The notes under the pieces: generated by a model
What the model saw: the letters and a program-made list of their open reading frames with translations, nothing else
What the model was told of the DNA's origin: nothing
Database searches by the model: none
DNA from: Patescibacteria group bacterium
Lineage (GTDB): Bacteria; Patescibacteriota; Patescibacteriia; Veblenbacterales; UBA10138
Assembly: GCA_018817715.1 (NCBI GenBank)
Contig: JAHITT010000005.1
Coordinates: 1 to 36,000, forward strand
Reading direction: 5' to 3'
Length of the DNA: 36,000 nt
Part shown: positions 8,215 through 17,539 of the stretch, piece after piece
Position numbering within the stretch: position 1 is the first letter of the stretch
How the letters are laid out: each line of letters begins with the position of its first letter
Program-made: the position numbers and the translations under genes

Positions 8215-9273
8215 CTAAATCCTATTTTTCTTACCAAAAATCAATCCGCCTTTAATAAAAAATAAGAATCTTAACTTTCTTATTAACCTATTAATTTTTC
8301 TTAAAACATCATAAAACCAATAACCAAAATTACTAAGCGGATAATCAAAAGTACCTGGATACTCTATAGTTTGCCCATCCCAACCCGTTTTAAAACGAGT
8401 AATACCCTGCCAAGTCGATTGCTTGGGCCCAGACAAAGCAATACCCCACCAATCATAAAACAAACAACCTTGTTGCCTGGCCTCTTGAAGTGTGCGCCAA
8501 TGCAATAAATAAGGTGCCATTAATTTACGATAAGAATAATCTGAAGCACCATGCAAATAAGTCGCGGTCCTTTTATAAAAAAGTATTAAACTGGCGGCTA
8601 ATAACTTATTATTCTGCCTTACTTCAAAAATTTTTACCTCTGGCTGATCAACTGACAAAATTTGATTAGACTGAACTACTAATAAGTTAGCGTAATGCTT
8701 AAACTCATGTAACCCAAATTTATCACGCTGGCTAGTTAACTTAAGAAGCTGCCAAAAATCCTCCAATCCGGCCAAGCCAACCTGAGAGAAAATTAAATTA
8801 TTCTTTTCGGCCAAACGGATATTATAGCGGGTTTTGCTGTGCATTTTCGCCAGTATAACCGCTTCCGAATTGGTTAAATCCGTTAACCAACTAACAGCCG
8901 GATTCAAAGCAGATACTTTAACCGCTGGTTTAAAATCTTGTAACCGATCGCCTAAAGGTTCAAAACGAATAAACAAAACTTCCTTTTTAAAATACTCAGC
9001 CAATAAAGCCAAGCCAGTTGGCAGTAACTTGGGGGCTAATAAAGGACCGCGCGGTAACCATAAATATTTATAAGAACCAAATAAAGATCGGTAAGACCCT
9101 AAGGCCAAACCTACCAATTTAGTTTGTTCAAAAAAACCTAATTGAACCGTGGCCTGGCCATTCATTTTTTCCACTTGCAACCACCAAGGATGCTGCAAAA
9201 ACAAACCAGCCGACGGTCGCTGACTAACCAAATAATCAATGGCCAGCTGTTCTGATATTTCTTTAATCACCAT
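8215..9273 (-). CDS. FemAB/GNAT-type peptidoglycan interpeptide-bridge aminoacyltransferase
   Basis: This 352-residue protein has two GNAT-like halves. The FemAB signature is KMHSKTRYNIRLAEKNNL near residues 142-159. The C-terminal half carries LHGASDYSYRKLMAPYLLHW, followed by YDWWGI and FKTGWDG, typical of lipid-II aminoacyltransferases. Family members move amino acids from aminoacyl-tRNA to the stem peptide of lipid II at the inner membrane face. The amino acid used here cannot be told. A basic C-terminal tail (about 325-352) could touch the membrane. It begins 3 nt after the ruvA stop, so it belongs to the ruvA transcript. Confidence 0.88.
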   Translation of the reverse strand: MVIKEISEQLAIDYLVSQRPSAGLFLQHPWWLQVEKMNGQATVQLGFFEQTKLVGLALGSYRSLFGSYKYLWLPRGPLLAPKLLPTGLALLAEYFKKEVLFIRFEPLGDRLQDFKPAVKVSALNPAVSWLTDLTNSEAVILAKMHSKTRYNIRLAEKNNLIFSQVGLAGLEDFWQLLKLTSQRDKFGLHEFKHYANLLVVQSNQILSVDQPEVKIFEVRQNNKLLAASLILFYKRTATYLHGASDYSYRKLMAPYLLHWRTLQEARQQGCLFYDWWGIALSGPKQSTWQGITRFKTGWDGQTIEYPGTFDYPLSNFGYWFYDVLRKINRLIRKLRFLFFIKGGLIFGKKNRI

Positions 9274-9276
9274 AAA

Positions 9277-9843
9277 CTACTTACGACCCAATAAACGTAA
9301 AGTTGCTTTTATTTTTTCCTCTAAAGTCCCCTCTTGCCCCCGGGTGGATTGCACAACTATCCTGGCTTCAGCTGGTGAATAACCCAAACTGACTATAGCC
9401 TGCAAAATTGCCGACTCGTCATCACTAACATCATCAGTTGGTAAATAAACCAACTTATCCTTTAAATCATTAACTATTTTTTCCGCTGTTTTTTTACCCA
9501 AACCTTGAACGGACTGTAATAAACCAGGTTCTTGGCGACTAACTGCTCTTTTAATATCTTTAGGTTTGGCCATAGCCAAAACATTCAAAGCTGATTTGGG
9601 ACCAATACCCGAAACCGTTAACAATAATTTAAAAAAATTCAATTCTTCTAAATCTAAAAAACCATACAAGTCTAAAGCATCCTCCCGAACAGCTAAATAA
9701 GTAAAAAGTTTTATGGTTTGACCCTCGGTAAGAGACAATAACACCTCTTTATTGCAACTAACTTCATAACCAACGCCATTAACATCAATTACCAAGGTTT
9801 TTTCGGTTTTATTGGCCAATTGGCCTATTAATTGAGCTATCAT
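9277..9843 (-). CDS. ruvA: Holliday junction branch-migration protein RuvA
   Basis: This 188-residue protein reads MIAQLIGQLANKTEKTLVID, the OB-fold start of RuvA. It contains the helix-hairpin-helix pair (LLTVSGIGPKSALNVLA and SVQGLGKKTAEKIVNDL) and the C-terminal UBA-like domain III (AILQAIVSLGYSPAEARIVV). RuvA binds four-way junctions and recruits RuvB, which is encoded about 9 kb away in this window. The frame extends upstream to 9879. I choose 9843 because it matches family starts and because a consensus promoter lies at 9851-9879, so upstream codons would not be transcribed. The predicted mRNA is leaderless. No ruvC is seen in the window. Confidence 0.95.
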   Translation of the reverse strand: MIAQLIGQLANKTEKTLVIDVNGVGYEVSCNKEVLLSLTEGQTIKLFTYLAVREDALDLYGFLDLEELNFFKLLLTVSGIGPKSALNVLAMAKPKDIKRAVSRQEPGLLQSVQGLGKKTAEKIVNDLKDKLVYLPTDDVSDDESAILQAIVSLGYSPAEARIVVQSTRGQEGTLEEKIKATLRLLGRK

Positions 9844-9850
9844 AATAATA

Positions 9851-9879
9851 ATTATACCCTGATAAAACAAGGTTGACAA
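9851..9879 (-). promoter_or_regulatory. ruvA promoter (leaderless)
   Basis: On the minus strand TTGTCA (9879-9874), a 17-nt spacer and TATAAT (9856-9851) are followed 7 nt later by the ruvA ATG. Transcription would start at or next to the start codon. The same -35 bases read TTGACA on the plus strand (9873-9878), facing uvrB. Confidence 0.8.
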
Positions 9880-10078
9880 AGAACCATAAAATTATTAATC
9901 CAGAACAAATCTTCAATTTACCCAAACTGTCTCTAAAAAAGAAAAAATTACCAAAAATTATAAATACCTACCAATTTTCCACTAGACACCAGGTAAGTGG
10001 CTGCCACCCAAAAGACCAACCCAAACTCTTACTCTATCCTAATTTATCTGTTATTTTTAAATAACACCTATTAAATCT

Positions 10079-12094
10079 ATGATTAAAAAAGAATTTCAAC
10101 TCCAAGCACCTTTTAAACCGACTGGTGATCAACCTCAAGCCATTAAAAAACTAGTGGCCGGCCTAAAAAAAAATTATCGCCAACAAACTCTAGTCGGCGT
10201 GACCGGCTCGGGTAAAACTTTTACCATGGCCCAAATAATTCAGCAAACCCAAAGGCCAGCCCTGATTATTTCTCATAATAAAACTTTAGCCGCCCAATTA
10301 AGCAATGAATTCCAACAATTTTTTCCTAAAAACGCTGTTAGCTATTTTGTTTCTTACTACGATTATTACCAACCAGAAGCTTATATTCCCTCCTCTGATA
10401 CTTATATAGAAAAAGAAAGTCAGCTAAACGAAGAAATAGACCGGCTGCGCCATGCCGCCACGCAAAATTTATTAAGCCGATCCGACACCATTGTGGTAGC
10501 TTCGGTTTCTTGTATTTACGGGTTAGGCAGTCCTAAAGAATACGATCAAGTAAAAATTTCCCTGGCTGTAAATAAAACACTGTCCCGGCAAACTTTGCTT
10601 AAAAAATTGACTGAACTAAGATATAGCCGCAACGATTTGGATTTTAAAAGAGGCACTTTTCGGCTTAAAGGAGAAATTGTGGAAATATTTCCCGCTTTTT
10701 CTTTTGATAGCTTTTATCGATTACGCTATAACCAAGATACTATAGAAACTATCCAAGAAATAACCCTACTGACTCAAGAAACTCTTAATCATTTGCCAGC
10801 CGCCGATATTTATCCAGCCAGTCATTATGTAGCACCCCAAAATAATTTTACCAGCGCCTTAAAAAAAATCGCGGCTGACGCTACTAAAGAAGTTATCAGT
10901 CTAAAAAAAAGAAAAAAGCTCCTAGAAGCTCAACGTTTAAAAGAAAGAACCACTTTTGATTTAGAAATGCTCCGAGCCACCGGCTACTGTAATGGCATAG
11001 AAAATTATTCAAGATATTTTGACGGGCGAGCTATTGGTCGACCACCTTACACTTTAATGGATTATTTGCCAGCCAACGCTTTAATATTCGTGGATGAATC
11101 TCATATGACCCTGCCCCAAATAAAAGCCATGTCCAAAGGCGATCAAGCGCGTAAACAAAACTTAATTAACTATGGTTTTCGGCTTAAAGCCGCTGCTGAT
11201 AATCGTCCTTTAACTTTTGCTGAATTCACAACCCGAGCTAAAACCATAATTTTTGTTTCCGCCACCCCACAACCTTATGAACTTGAAATTTCACAAAACG
11301 TAGCCGAACAATTAATTAGGCCCACCGGTTTATTGGACCCCACCATAGAAATAAAACCCACCAAACATCAAGTAGACGATTTATTACAACAAATTAAAAA
11401 TCGTTTAAAGAAAAAACAACGAGTACTAGTAACCACTTTAACCAAAAAAATGTCCGAGGAACTAACCGATTACTTGCAAGACGAGGGTATAAAAGTACAA
11501 TATCTCCACTCTGATGTGGAAACCTTGGATCGATTGGCTATTTTACGTGATTTACGCCTAGGTGTTTACGATGTCATCGTGGGTATAAACTTGTTACGCG
11601 AAGGCTTAGACTTACCCGAAGTCTCTTTAATAGCTATCCTAGACGCTGACCAGGAAGGTTATTTAAGATCAGCCACGGCCCTTATTCAAACAATTGGCCG
11701 AGCAGCCAGACACCAAGAAGGCCACATAATTATGTACGCCGATAGGTTAACTAAAGCTATGCGCCAAGCTATACAAGAAACTTCCAGACGACGAAAAAAA
11801 CAACAAGCTTATAACCAACAACACGGCATTACCCCCCAATCAATTATTAAAAATATCAGCGATAGCCGATTAGCCGGCGGTCAAAATAAAATGGAAGGCT
11901 TAGTCACCATGGATAAATCTGTCTTTGCTAAATTTAGTTCCACAGAATTAGCTCATTTGTTAAAAGATTTTCAAAATCAAATGGAATTAGCTTCACAGAA
12001 CCTAGAATTTGAAAAAGCCGCCGCTTTACGAGACCAGGCTAAAGAAATAGAGCGGTTAATTAAGAAAAATAATAAAAAATTTAAAAGCAACTAA
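10079..12094 (+). CDS. uvrB: excinuclease ABC subunit UvrB
   Basis: This is a 671-residue full-length UvrB, the DNA-damage-verifying helicase-like subunit of UvrABC nucleotide excision repair. Walker A is GVTGSGKTFT (40-49). The beta-hairpin and substrate region is YYDYYQPEAYIP (about 93-104). The DESH motif II is at about 341. Helicase motifs V and VI appear in GINLLREGLDLPE and QTIGRAARH. The C-terminal UVR/UvrC-binding coiled coil is at about 630-662 (FQNQMELASQNLEFEKAAAL). There is no Shine-Dalgarno. The 235-nt gap to ruvA holds divergent promoters and a short palindrome (GTTATTT-TTAAATAAC) at 10049-10064. uvrA and uvrC are not in the window. Confidence 0.97.
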   Translation: MIKKEFQLQAPFKPTGDQPQAIKKLVAGLKKNYRQQTLVGVTGSGKTFTMAQIIQQTQRPALIISHNKTLAAQLSNEFQQFFPKNAVSYFVSYYDYYQPEAYIPSSDTYIEKESQLNEEIDRLRHAATQNLLSRSDTIVVASVSCIYGLGSPKEYDQVKISLAVNKTLSRQTLLKKLTELRYSRNDLDFKRGTFRLKGEIVEIFPAFSFDSFYRLRYNQDTIETIQEITLLTQETLNHLPAADIYPASHYVAPQNNFTSALKKIAADATKEVISLKKRKKLLEAQRLKERTTFDLEMLRATGYCNGIENYSRYFDGRAIGRPPYTLMDYLPANALIFVDESHMTLPQIKAMSKGDQARKQNLINYGFRLKAAADNRPLTFAEFTTRAKTIIFVSATPQPYELEISQNVAEQLIRPTGLLDPTIEIKPTKHQVDDLLQQIKNRLKKKQRVLVTTLTKKMSEELTDYLQDEGIKVQYLHSDVETLDRLAILRDLRLGVYDVIVGINLLREGLDLPEVSLIAILDADQEGYLRSATALIQTIGRAARHQEGHIIMYADRLTKAMRQAIQETSRRRKKQQAYNQQHGITPQSIIKNISDSRLAGGQNKMEGLVTMDKSVFAKFSSTELAHLLKDFQNQMELASQNLEFEKAAALRDQAKEIERLIKKNNKKFKSN

Positions 12095-12108
12095 TTAACT
12101 TTATCTCT

Positions 12109-12546
12109 ATGTCCCCTACTACTGTTCTGGTTTTTGGCGTTTTTGACTTGCTACATGCCGGGCATCTTTATTTTTTACGCCAAGCTAAAAAATTCGGTTC
12201 CAAATTATACGTGGTAGTAACGCGCGATAATTTAACAAAACAACTAAAAAACCAATCTACTTGGCAAAACCAAACCAAACGCCTAGCCAACTTAAATAAA
12301 CTCCCCTTTGTCAGCCAAGCTGTCTTAGGCAATAAAACTGTGCGACATAATTACCAAATGATTAAATTAATAAAACCGACTGTTGTCTGTCTAGGTTATG
12401 ACCAAAAAATACCTATTAACCTGTTAAAAAAACAATTGGCTGTTTTGGGCTTAAACCCAAAAATAATCCGCTTAAAACCCTACCAACCCAAAAAATATAA
12501 AAGTAGCCTACTAAAAAAGAATTCTAAATTATCAGCTATAAAATAA
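12109..12546 (+). CDS. cytidylyltransferase-like (TagD/RibL-type) nucleotidyltransferase
   Basis: This 145-residue single-domain protein has the HxGH nucleotidyltransferase fold. GVFDLLHAGHLYFLRQAKKF includes the catalytic H16-A-G-H19. VVVTRD follows, then LGYDQ near residue 103 and a late KYKSSLLKK in place of the usual ISTS-like motif. The size and sequence are closest to glycerol-3-phosphate cytidylyltransferase/archaeal-type FAD synthetase (RibL). Either nucleotidyl transfer onto glycerol phosphate or FAD synthesis is possible. It starts 14 nt after uvrB and is probably co-transcribed with it. There is no Shine-Dalgarno. Confidence 0.82.
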   Translation: MSPTTVLVFGVFDLLHAGHLYFLRQAKKFGSKLYVVVTRDNLTKQLKNQSTWQNQTKRLANLNKLPFVSQAVLGNKTVRHNYQMIKLIKPTVVCLGYDQKIPINLLKKQLAVLGLNPKIIRLKPYQPKKYKSSLLKKNSKLSAIK

Positions 12547-12616
12547 TAATAATTTATTAATAGAAATTTTATTAATTACTTTAATTCTTAATTCGAACTT
12601 TTTAATTCCATTAATC

Positions 12617-12645
12617 TTGACATTTCTCTTTTTTAATACTATCTT
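12617..12645 (+). promoter_or_regulatory. rpsT promoter
   Basis: TTGACA (12617-12622), a 17-nt spacer and TATCTT (12640-12645) lie about 40 nt before the S20 start. They overlap the upstream extension of the open frame, which supports the downstream start. Confidence 0.65.
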
Positions 12646-12691
12646 TCCTGAGCGCTCACTTTTAAATTATTACTCTTACTTAATATTCTTT

Positions 12692-12961
12692 ATGCCAATT
12701 AAACAAGCGGCTTTTAAAGCCTTAAGGCAAACCAAACGCCGAACAGCTCGCAATAAAAAAATTAAAGCTGGTCTAGAAATATCCTTGCGTCAGGCTCGCC
12801 AAGCTTTAAACGAACCGGCCAAAGCAGTTGACCAAATTAAGTTAGCTATTCAAGCTATTGATAGAGCTGCTCAGAAAAAAACACTCAAAGCTAACACAGC
12901 TGCCCGAAAAAAATCACGCTTAATGAAAGCTTATAACAAAGCTAAACAAATCAAAAAATAA
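12692..12961 (+). CDS. rpsT: 30S ribosomal protein S20
   Basis: This 89-residue, strongly basic protein begins MPIKQAAFKALRQTKRRTAR and ends in the S20-like SRLMKAYNKAKQIKK. It binds 16S rRNA early in 30S assembly. The open frame extends 25 codons upstream to 12617, but those residues (hydrophobic, TFLFFNTIF) do not belong to S20, and the promoter lies in that stretch. A strong terminator follows directly. There is no Shine-Dalgarno. Confidence 0.93.
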   Translation: MPIKQAAFKALRQTKRRTARNKKIKAGLEISLRQARQALNEPAKAVDQIKLAIQAIDRAAQKKTLKANTAARKKSRLMKAYNKAKQIKK

Positions 12962-12970
12962 TTGTTTTTT

Positions 12971-13001
12971 AAAAAATCCCAGTCATCAACTGGGATTTTT
13001 T
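12971..13001 (+). terminator. rpsT terminator (likely bidirectional with holA)
   Basis: AAAAAATCCCAG, a 7-nt loop and CTGGGATTTTTT form a stem with U runs on both strands, between the convergent rpsT and holA. Confidence 0.9.
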
Positions 13002-13009
13002 AATTTTTC

Positions 13010-14050
13010 TTAAACATTCAATTTAGACATGGTCACAAAAAATACACTTAAAACCGTGGCTGGCGGCAAAGAGGTGGTTTTTAATTTAAGATCCGCTATT
13101 GTTAAAGCTTGCCATAAATCTTTAATTCTCTCTGCCGAATAATAAGGCATTTGTTGCAGAGCTTTGTTCACCACAAAAGGATGTAATTTAAGATCCACGG
13201 CTAACTGACGAGCATTTAAGTTAGCCGGCTCTTTATCCAAAGCCTGACGTACACCGGTTAAAACTCTTAGATGCCAAGCTAACATACCAATTAAAGACTG
13301 CGGACTATCACCGGATTTAAATTGCCGATCCATTATAGCTACAGCCTGATTAATATCCCGTTTGGCTAAAGCTTCTAAAAGAGCAAAAGAACTGTCCATA
13401 AAAACCGGCTCCACTAGCAAATCTATATCAGCCAAACTAACGGGCCGACCTTGGGTATAAGCAGCTAATTTATTTAATTCCTGACTTAAACGCCAGCAAT
13501 CATTGCCGCAGCGACCAAGTAAACCATTAGCCGATTGGACCGATAGATCAACTGATAAATTTTTAGCCTGATTGTTCAACCACTTAAGACGGCCCGAAGT
13601 ACTAACAACTGAAAAATCACGCTGTTTAACTTTATTTAAAGCACTTAAAGCTTTTATTTTTTTAGGTAAGACCTTGGACCAAGCCACCTTACCTTCTTCC
13701 AATAAAAGTAAAAACAAATTTTGTGGCGGGTTATTTATAATTTCTAACAATAATTCAGCTAAAGGTGTTTTAGACGATGTTTGTAAAAAACCAGTCAATT
13801 CCAAATAAACAGCGGCTGACCAAAGATTGCCTCCGCGAGCTGTTTGTTGTAACTGAAGTAATAAATCCTGCTCTAAGGAAGTTTGATAAGACAATCTTTT
13901 AACCAAACCATCAGGTTGCCTTTTTTTAAATTCGTTTCGCCACCACTGAGCTTCCCACGACAATAAAGACTGGTCCTCACCGAACCAAAGTTGAATTGAT
14001 TTATTAACTATTGATTTTTCCTTGGGCACAACTGATTTTTTGACTGACAT
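13010..14050 (-). CDS. holA: DNA polymerase III delta subunit
   Basis: This 346-residue protein matches HolA in its C-terminal two thirds: GRCGNDCWRLSQELNKLAAY, then the segment starting SLADIDLLVEP and DSSFALLEALAKRDINQAV, and the collar-domain stretch SLIGMLAWHLRVLTGVRQAL. Delta opens the beta clamp as part of the clamp loader. The N-terminal AAA+ part is divergent and has no working Walker A, as is normal for delta. The gene starts 6 nt after polA ends and is co-transcribed with it. Confidence 0.92.
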   Translation of the reverse strand: MSVKKSVVPKEKSIVNKSIQLWFGEDQSLLSWEAQWWRNEFKKRQPDGLVKRLSYQTSLEQDLLLQLQQTARGGNLWSAAVYLELTGFLQTSSKTPLAELLLEIINNPPQNLFLLLLEEGKVAWSKVLPKKIKALSALNKVKQRDFSVVSTSGRLKWLNNQAKNLSVDLSVQSANGLLGRCGNDCWRLSQELNKLAAYTQGRPVSLADIDLLVEPVFMDSSFALLEALAKRDINQAVAIMDRQFKSGDSPQSLIGMLAWHLRVLTGVRQALDKEPANLNARQLAVDLKLHPFVVNKALQQMPYYSAERIKDLWQALTIADLKLKTTSLPPATVLSVFFVTMSKLNV

Positions 14051-14056
14051 AATAAA

Positions 14057-16822
14057 TTAAATATCTATTTTTTCCATAGTAGACCAATTAAGACCCGACT
14101 TTACTTCCGCCACAATTGGTACTTCTAGCTGCCAAGCTTGCTCCATGGTTTTTTTAACAAAAGCACCTACTACTAATACCTCGCTTACCGGCACCTCAAA
14201 AACCAATTCATCGTGCACTTGTAAAATCATTCGGCTAGTCGGGCTGATGTGTTTAAGTTTTTGATCTATTTTAACCATGGCCATCTTCATTAAATCAGCC
14301 GCCGTACCTTGAACTGGTAAATTTATGGCCATTCTTTCAGCTTGGGCGCGCATTTGGCCAACAGTAGAATTTATTTCTGGTAAATAACGCCGCCGACCCA
14401 GCAAGGTTCTAACATAACCTTGAGACTTGGCTGTTTGTTTGGTCTCTTCAATCCAATTAGCCAAAGCCGGAAAGGCCTTAAAATATCGTTTTATAAAATC
14501 ATTGGCTGTGGAACGATCCAACCCGGTTCGTACCGACAAACCCCAAGCACCCATACCATAAAGAATACCAAAATTAACTTCTTTAGCGCCCCGACGTTGT
14601 TCGCTAGTCACGTCGGCCAATTTTACCCCATAAACATAAGCGGCTGTTGAAGTATGGAAATCCTGGCCTTTGGCAAAAACTTCTATCATTTTCTTATCTT
14701 TGGCCAAGTGAGCCGCTATTCTAAGTTCAATTTGTGAATAATCAGCTGATAATAAAACATAACCAGCTTCGGCCACAAAGGCTTGACGGACTTTAGCTGC
14801 CCAATCTCCCTTAATCGGAATATTTTGCAAATTAGGATCAGACGAAGACAAACGTCCAGTGGCCGTAACCGTCTGATTAAAACTAGTATGAACACGCTGG
14901 GTTAACGGGTTGATTAATTTAGGCAAAGCTTCCACATAAGTAGATAATAATTTACTTAATTCCCTCTGTTCCAATATTTCTTTAATAATCGGATGCCAAG
15001 ACATCATTTTAGTAAGTTCGGTGGCCGCCGTAGAAATACCTGTTTTAGTTTTTTTAAGGCCTTGGCTACTAATTTTTAATTCATCAAACAAAACCTCCTT
15101 TAATTGTTTGGGCGAATTAACATTAAAGGTACGACCGGCTAGATGACAAATCTTAACTTCTTTTTTCTTAAGCTCTTTGTTTAAAACTTTAGCTAAGGAC
15201 TGTAAATAATCTCCGTCTATTTTTACACCGGCTTTTTCCATATTAACCAACACTTTAACTAAAGGCGTTTCCACTTCTTGAAAAAGCTTAATCAAGCCTT
15301 CTTCAACTAAACGCTGATTAAGCAATTCAGTTAAACGCCAAGTAAAATCCGCATCAGCGGCTGCATAATTCCCCATTTTATCAACCGCCACGGCCAACAA
15401 AGATTTTTGTTCTTTGCCTTTGGGTCCGATTAATTCTTCTATGGCTTGCATTTTATGGCCAAATTCTTGAAAAACCAAAGACTTTAAATCCAATACCCTA
15501 TCGCCCTTTTGTAAAAGATGGGCTGCTATTAAAGTATCAAAACTAACTCCAACAACCTGCCAACCAACGGTGGATAAAACTTCAATATCAAATTTAAGAT
15601 TATGGCCAGATTTTAAAATAGCCTCATCAGCCATAATATTTTTTAAAGCTAACCAAGCAGTCCCAGCTTGCAAACTGTCCGACACCACCACTGTATAAGC
15701 TTGGCCACCAGACCAACTAAAACTTATGGCCAAAAGCTTTACCTGCCAAACATTTAAAGAATCAGTTTCTGTATCAAAAGCAAAAAATTTCTGCTTCTTA
15801 AGTTTACCGACTAATTTTTGCAAACCCGACTCATCGGTTATTATTTCATAACGAGCACCTTGAGGAACAGCTGTTGTTGGTAAATCATTTCCTGTAACTG
15901 AAGCTAACTCTACGCCTAAAACAGCCGCTAATTCCGGCAAACGAGCCAATAAAGATTTAAAACCTAAAGTTTGCAACAAACTAACTAACAAATCTGAATT
16001 AAAACTCTTTAAAAAACAATCAACCAATTTAAACTTAAGCGGCACATCACAAACGATAGTCGACAAATCCTTGGATAAATAAGCATTTGTTTGGCCCTGC
16101 TGTAAAAGCTCACGTTGTCTTAAAGTTAAACCTTTTGTTTCCGAAGCTGTAGCCAAGGATTGATAAATATTGTCCAAACTACCAAAATTCTTAATAAGCT
16201 CTTGAGCAGTTTTTTCACCAATACCTTTAACACCGGGAATATTATCCGACGGATCACCACGTAAAGCTTTATAATCAATCAATTGTTCGGGCGTTAAATT
16301 ATAACGCTCCTGAACAGCTACTGGGTCGTAAATAACCGGATCGCTTAAACCTTTACGCGGAACATAAACTTTAACCTTGGCTGTTACCAACTGCAAAGCA
16401 TCCATATCACCAGTCACAATAATAACTTCCACCGCTGGCTGTTGTTTACCAACTAAAGTAGCTAGTGTGCCAATGATATCGTCCGCCTCATAACCTGGCT
16501 GATCAAAAACCGTTACATTAAAACCTTGCAGTACTTCCTTGACTAAGGGCAATTGATCATAAAACTCCTGCGGTTGTTTAATCCGCTGCGCTTTATACTC
16601 GGCAAAAGCTTTATGCCTAAAAGTTGGTTCGCGCCTATCAAAAGTCACGGCCAAATAATCAGGCTTTAATTCCTTAAGCACTTTTAAAAACATATTGGTG
16701 AAGCCGTAAACAGCGTTCACCAATTGACCTTGAGGACTGGTTAAAGGCGGCAAAGCATGCCAAGCCCGATGCAAAATGGCATTACCGTCAAAAATGACAA
16801 AACGTTCAGATGAAGCAACCAT
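14057..16822 (-). CDS. polA: DNA polymerase I, with 5' nuclease and proofreading domains
   Basis: This 921-residue protein is complete. The 5'-nuclease (1 to about 290) has FDGNAILHRAWHAL, EADDIIGTLA, VTGDMDALQLV and GDPSDNIPGVKGIGEKTA. The 3'-5' exonuclease (about 330-505) keeps all acidic motifs: FDTETDSL, GHNLKFDIEVL and YAAADADFTW. The polymerase domain has GRLSSSDPNLQNIP, LLSADYSQIELRIAAHL, RRGAKEVNFGILYGM and LQVHDELVFEV. It would fill repair gaps and remove RNA primers. An intact proofreading site is worth noting, because many bacterial Pol I proteins lose it. tRNA-Cys lies just upstream on the same strand and probably shares the transcript. Confidence 0.97.
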   Translation of the reverse strand: MVASSERFVIFDGNAILHRAWHALPPLTSPQGQLVNAVYGFTNMFLKVLKELKPDYLAVTFDRREPTFRHKAFAEYKAQRIKQPQEFYDQLPLVKEVLQGFNVTVFDQPGYEADDIIGTLATLVGKQQPAVEVIIVTGDMDALQLVTAKVKVYVPRKGLSDPVIYDPVAVQERYNLTPEQLIDYKALRGDPSDNIPGVKGIGEKTAQELIKNFGSLDNIYQSLATASETKGLTLRQRELLQQGQTNAYLSKDLSTIVCDVPLKFKLVDCFLKSFNSDLLVSLLQTLGFKSLLARLPELAAVLGVELASVTGNDLPTTAVPQGARYEIITDESGLQKLVGKLKKQKFFAFDTETDSLNVWQVKLLAISFSWSGGQAYTVVVSDSLQAGTAWLALKNIMADEAILKSGHNLKFDIEVLSTVGWQVVGVSFDTLIAAHLLQKGDRVLDLKSLVFQEFGHKMQAIEELIGPKGKEQKSLLAVAVDKMGNYAAADADFTWRLTELLNQRLVEEGLIKLFQEVETPLVKVLVNMEKAGVKIDGDYLQSLAKVLNKELKKKEVKICHLAGRTFNVNSPKQLKEVLFDELKISSQGLKKTKTGISTAATELTKMMSWHPIIKEILEQRELSKLLSTYVEALPKLINPLTQRVHTSFNQTVTATGRLSSSDPNLQNIPIKGDWAAKVRQAFVAEAGYVLLSADYSQIELRIAAHLAKDKKMIEVFAKGQDFHTSTAAYVYGVKLADVTSEQRRGAKEVNFGILYGMGAWGLSVRTGLDRSTANDFIKRYFKAFPALANWIEETKQTAKSQGYVRTLLGRRRYLPEINSTVGQMRAQAERMAINLPVQGTAADLMKMAMVKIDQKLKHISPTSRMILQVHDELVFEVPVSEVLVVGAFVKKTMEQAWQLEVPIVAEVKSGLNWSTMEKIDI

Positions 16823-16856
16823 AAAAAGCAGAGACGTTAAACACTTTGATTAATTT

Positions 16857-16931
<75 letters not shown>

Positions 16932-17073
16932 TTAAAATAAGGCTTATTTTAAATAAAAATACGCCAGCTTAAGCTATCACACTTTATCAAAAAAACAAGC
17001 TAAAATCAATCCAGCCACCAAAAAAATTAATCGCAATTTTTTTAATAAAAATATTATTAAAGATATCAAATTA

Positions 17074-17433
17074 TTAAACAGACAACCGAGGATAATTAGT
17101 TTTATAGCCAGTCAAAAAACTAACCTGGCAGCCCTTTAACCAGTTAACTGGGCGTTCATTTAAAACCCGGCCCAAAACTAAGATCTTAATCGGTAAATAG
17201 TTTAAAATGACAAAATTTAAGTTAAGTGGTTCTAGATCGATTTCTGGCTCAATAAATTCTTGAGGTAAATCATTAAAAATAATTGGCAGTAAAACCATCA
17301 TAGCTGTTTCCACTGGCCAGGTAGGTAAGGGCTGCCAAGTTTTTTGCCAACGAGCCACTTCACTTTCAGCCGCTTTTAAACAATTCAAGCCTAACAACAG
17401 GATAATCAATTTTCGGTGGAGAATTTTGGCCAT
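17074..17433 (-). CDS. small unknown protein with hydrophobic N-terminus
   Basis: I do not recognise this gene. From the ATG at 17433, which has an AGGGGG ribosome binding site at 17443-17448, it encodes 119 residues. It starts MAKILHRKLIILLLGLNCLK, a signal-peptide- or anchor-like segment, followed by a mixed soluble part with an acidic stretch (EFIEPEIDLEPLNLNF). The open frame extends to 17481, but that start abuts the upstream terminator and lacks a ribosome binding site. LGLNC is not a good lipobox. It could still be non-functional or spurious. Confidence 0.5.
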   Translation of the reverse strand: MAKILHRKLIILLLGLNCLKAAESEVARWQKTWQPLPTWPVETAMMVLLPIIFNDLPQEFIEPEIDLEPLNLNFVILNYLPIKILVLGRVLNERPVNWLKGCQVSFLTGYKTNYPRLSV

Positions 17434-17487
17434 AAATATTTTCCCCCTAGCTTTAATAAGACGATTTTTTATGGCTACCATTACATT

Positions 17488-17522
17488 AAAAAAGCCCCTT
17501 AATAAATTTTAGGAGCTTTTTT
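17488..17522 (-). terminator. terminator of the 3D-domain gene
   Basis: AAAAAAGC and CCT pair with AGG and GCTTTTTT across a loop of about 11 nt with one internal mismatch. On the minus strand it ends in a T run, 18 nt after the stop at 17540. Confidence 0.8.
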
Positions 17523-17539
17523 AATAAAAATCTTTTAAC

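Noticed and set aside
12617-12691. N-terminal extension of S20
   Set aside because: It overlaps the promoter and is unlike any S20 start.
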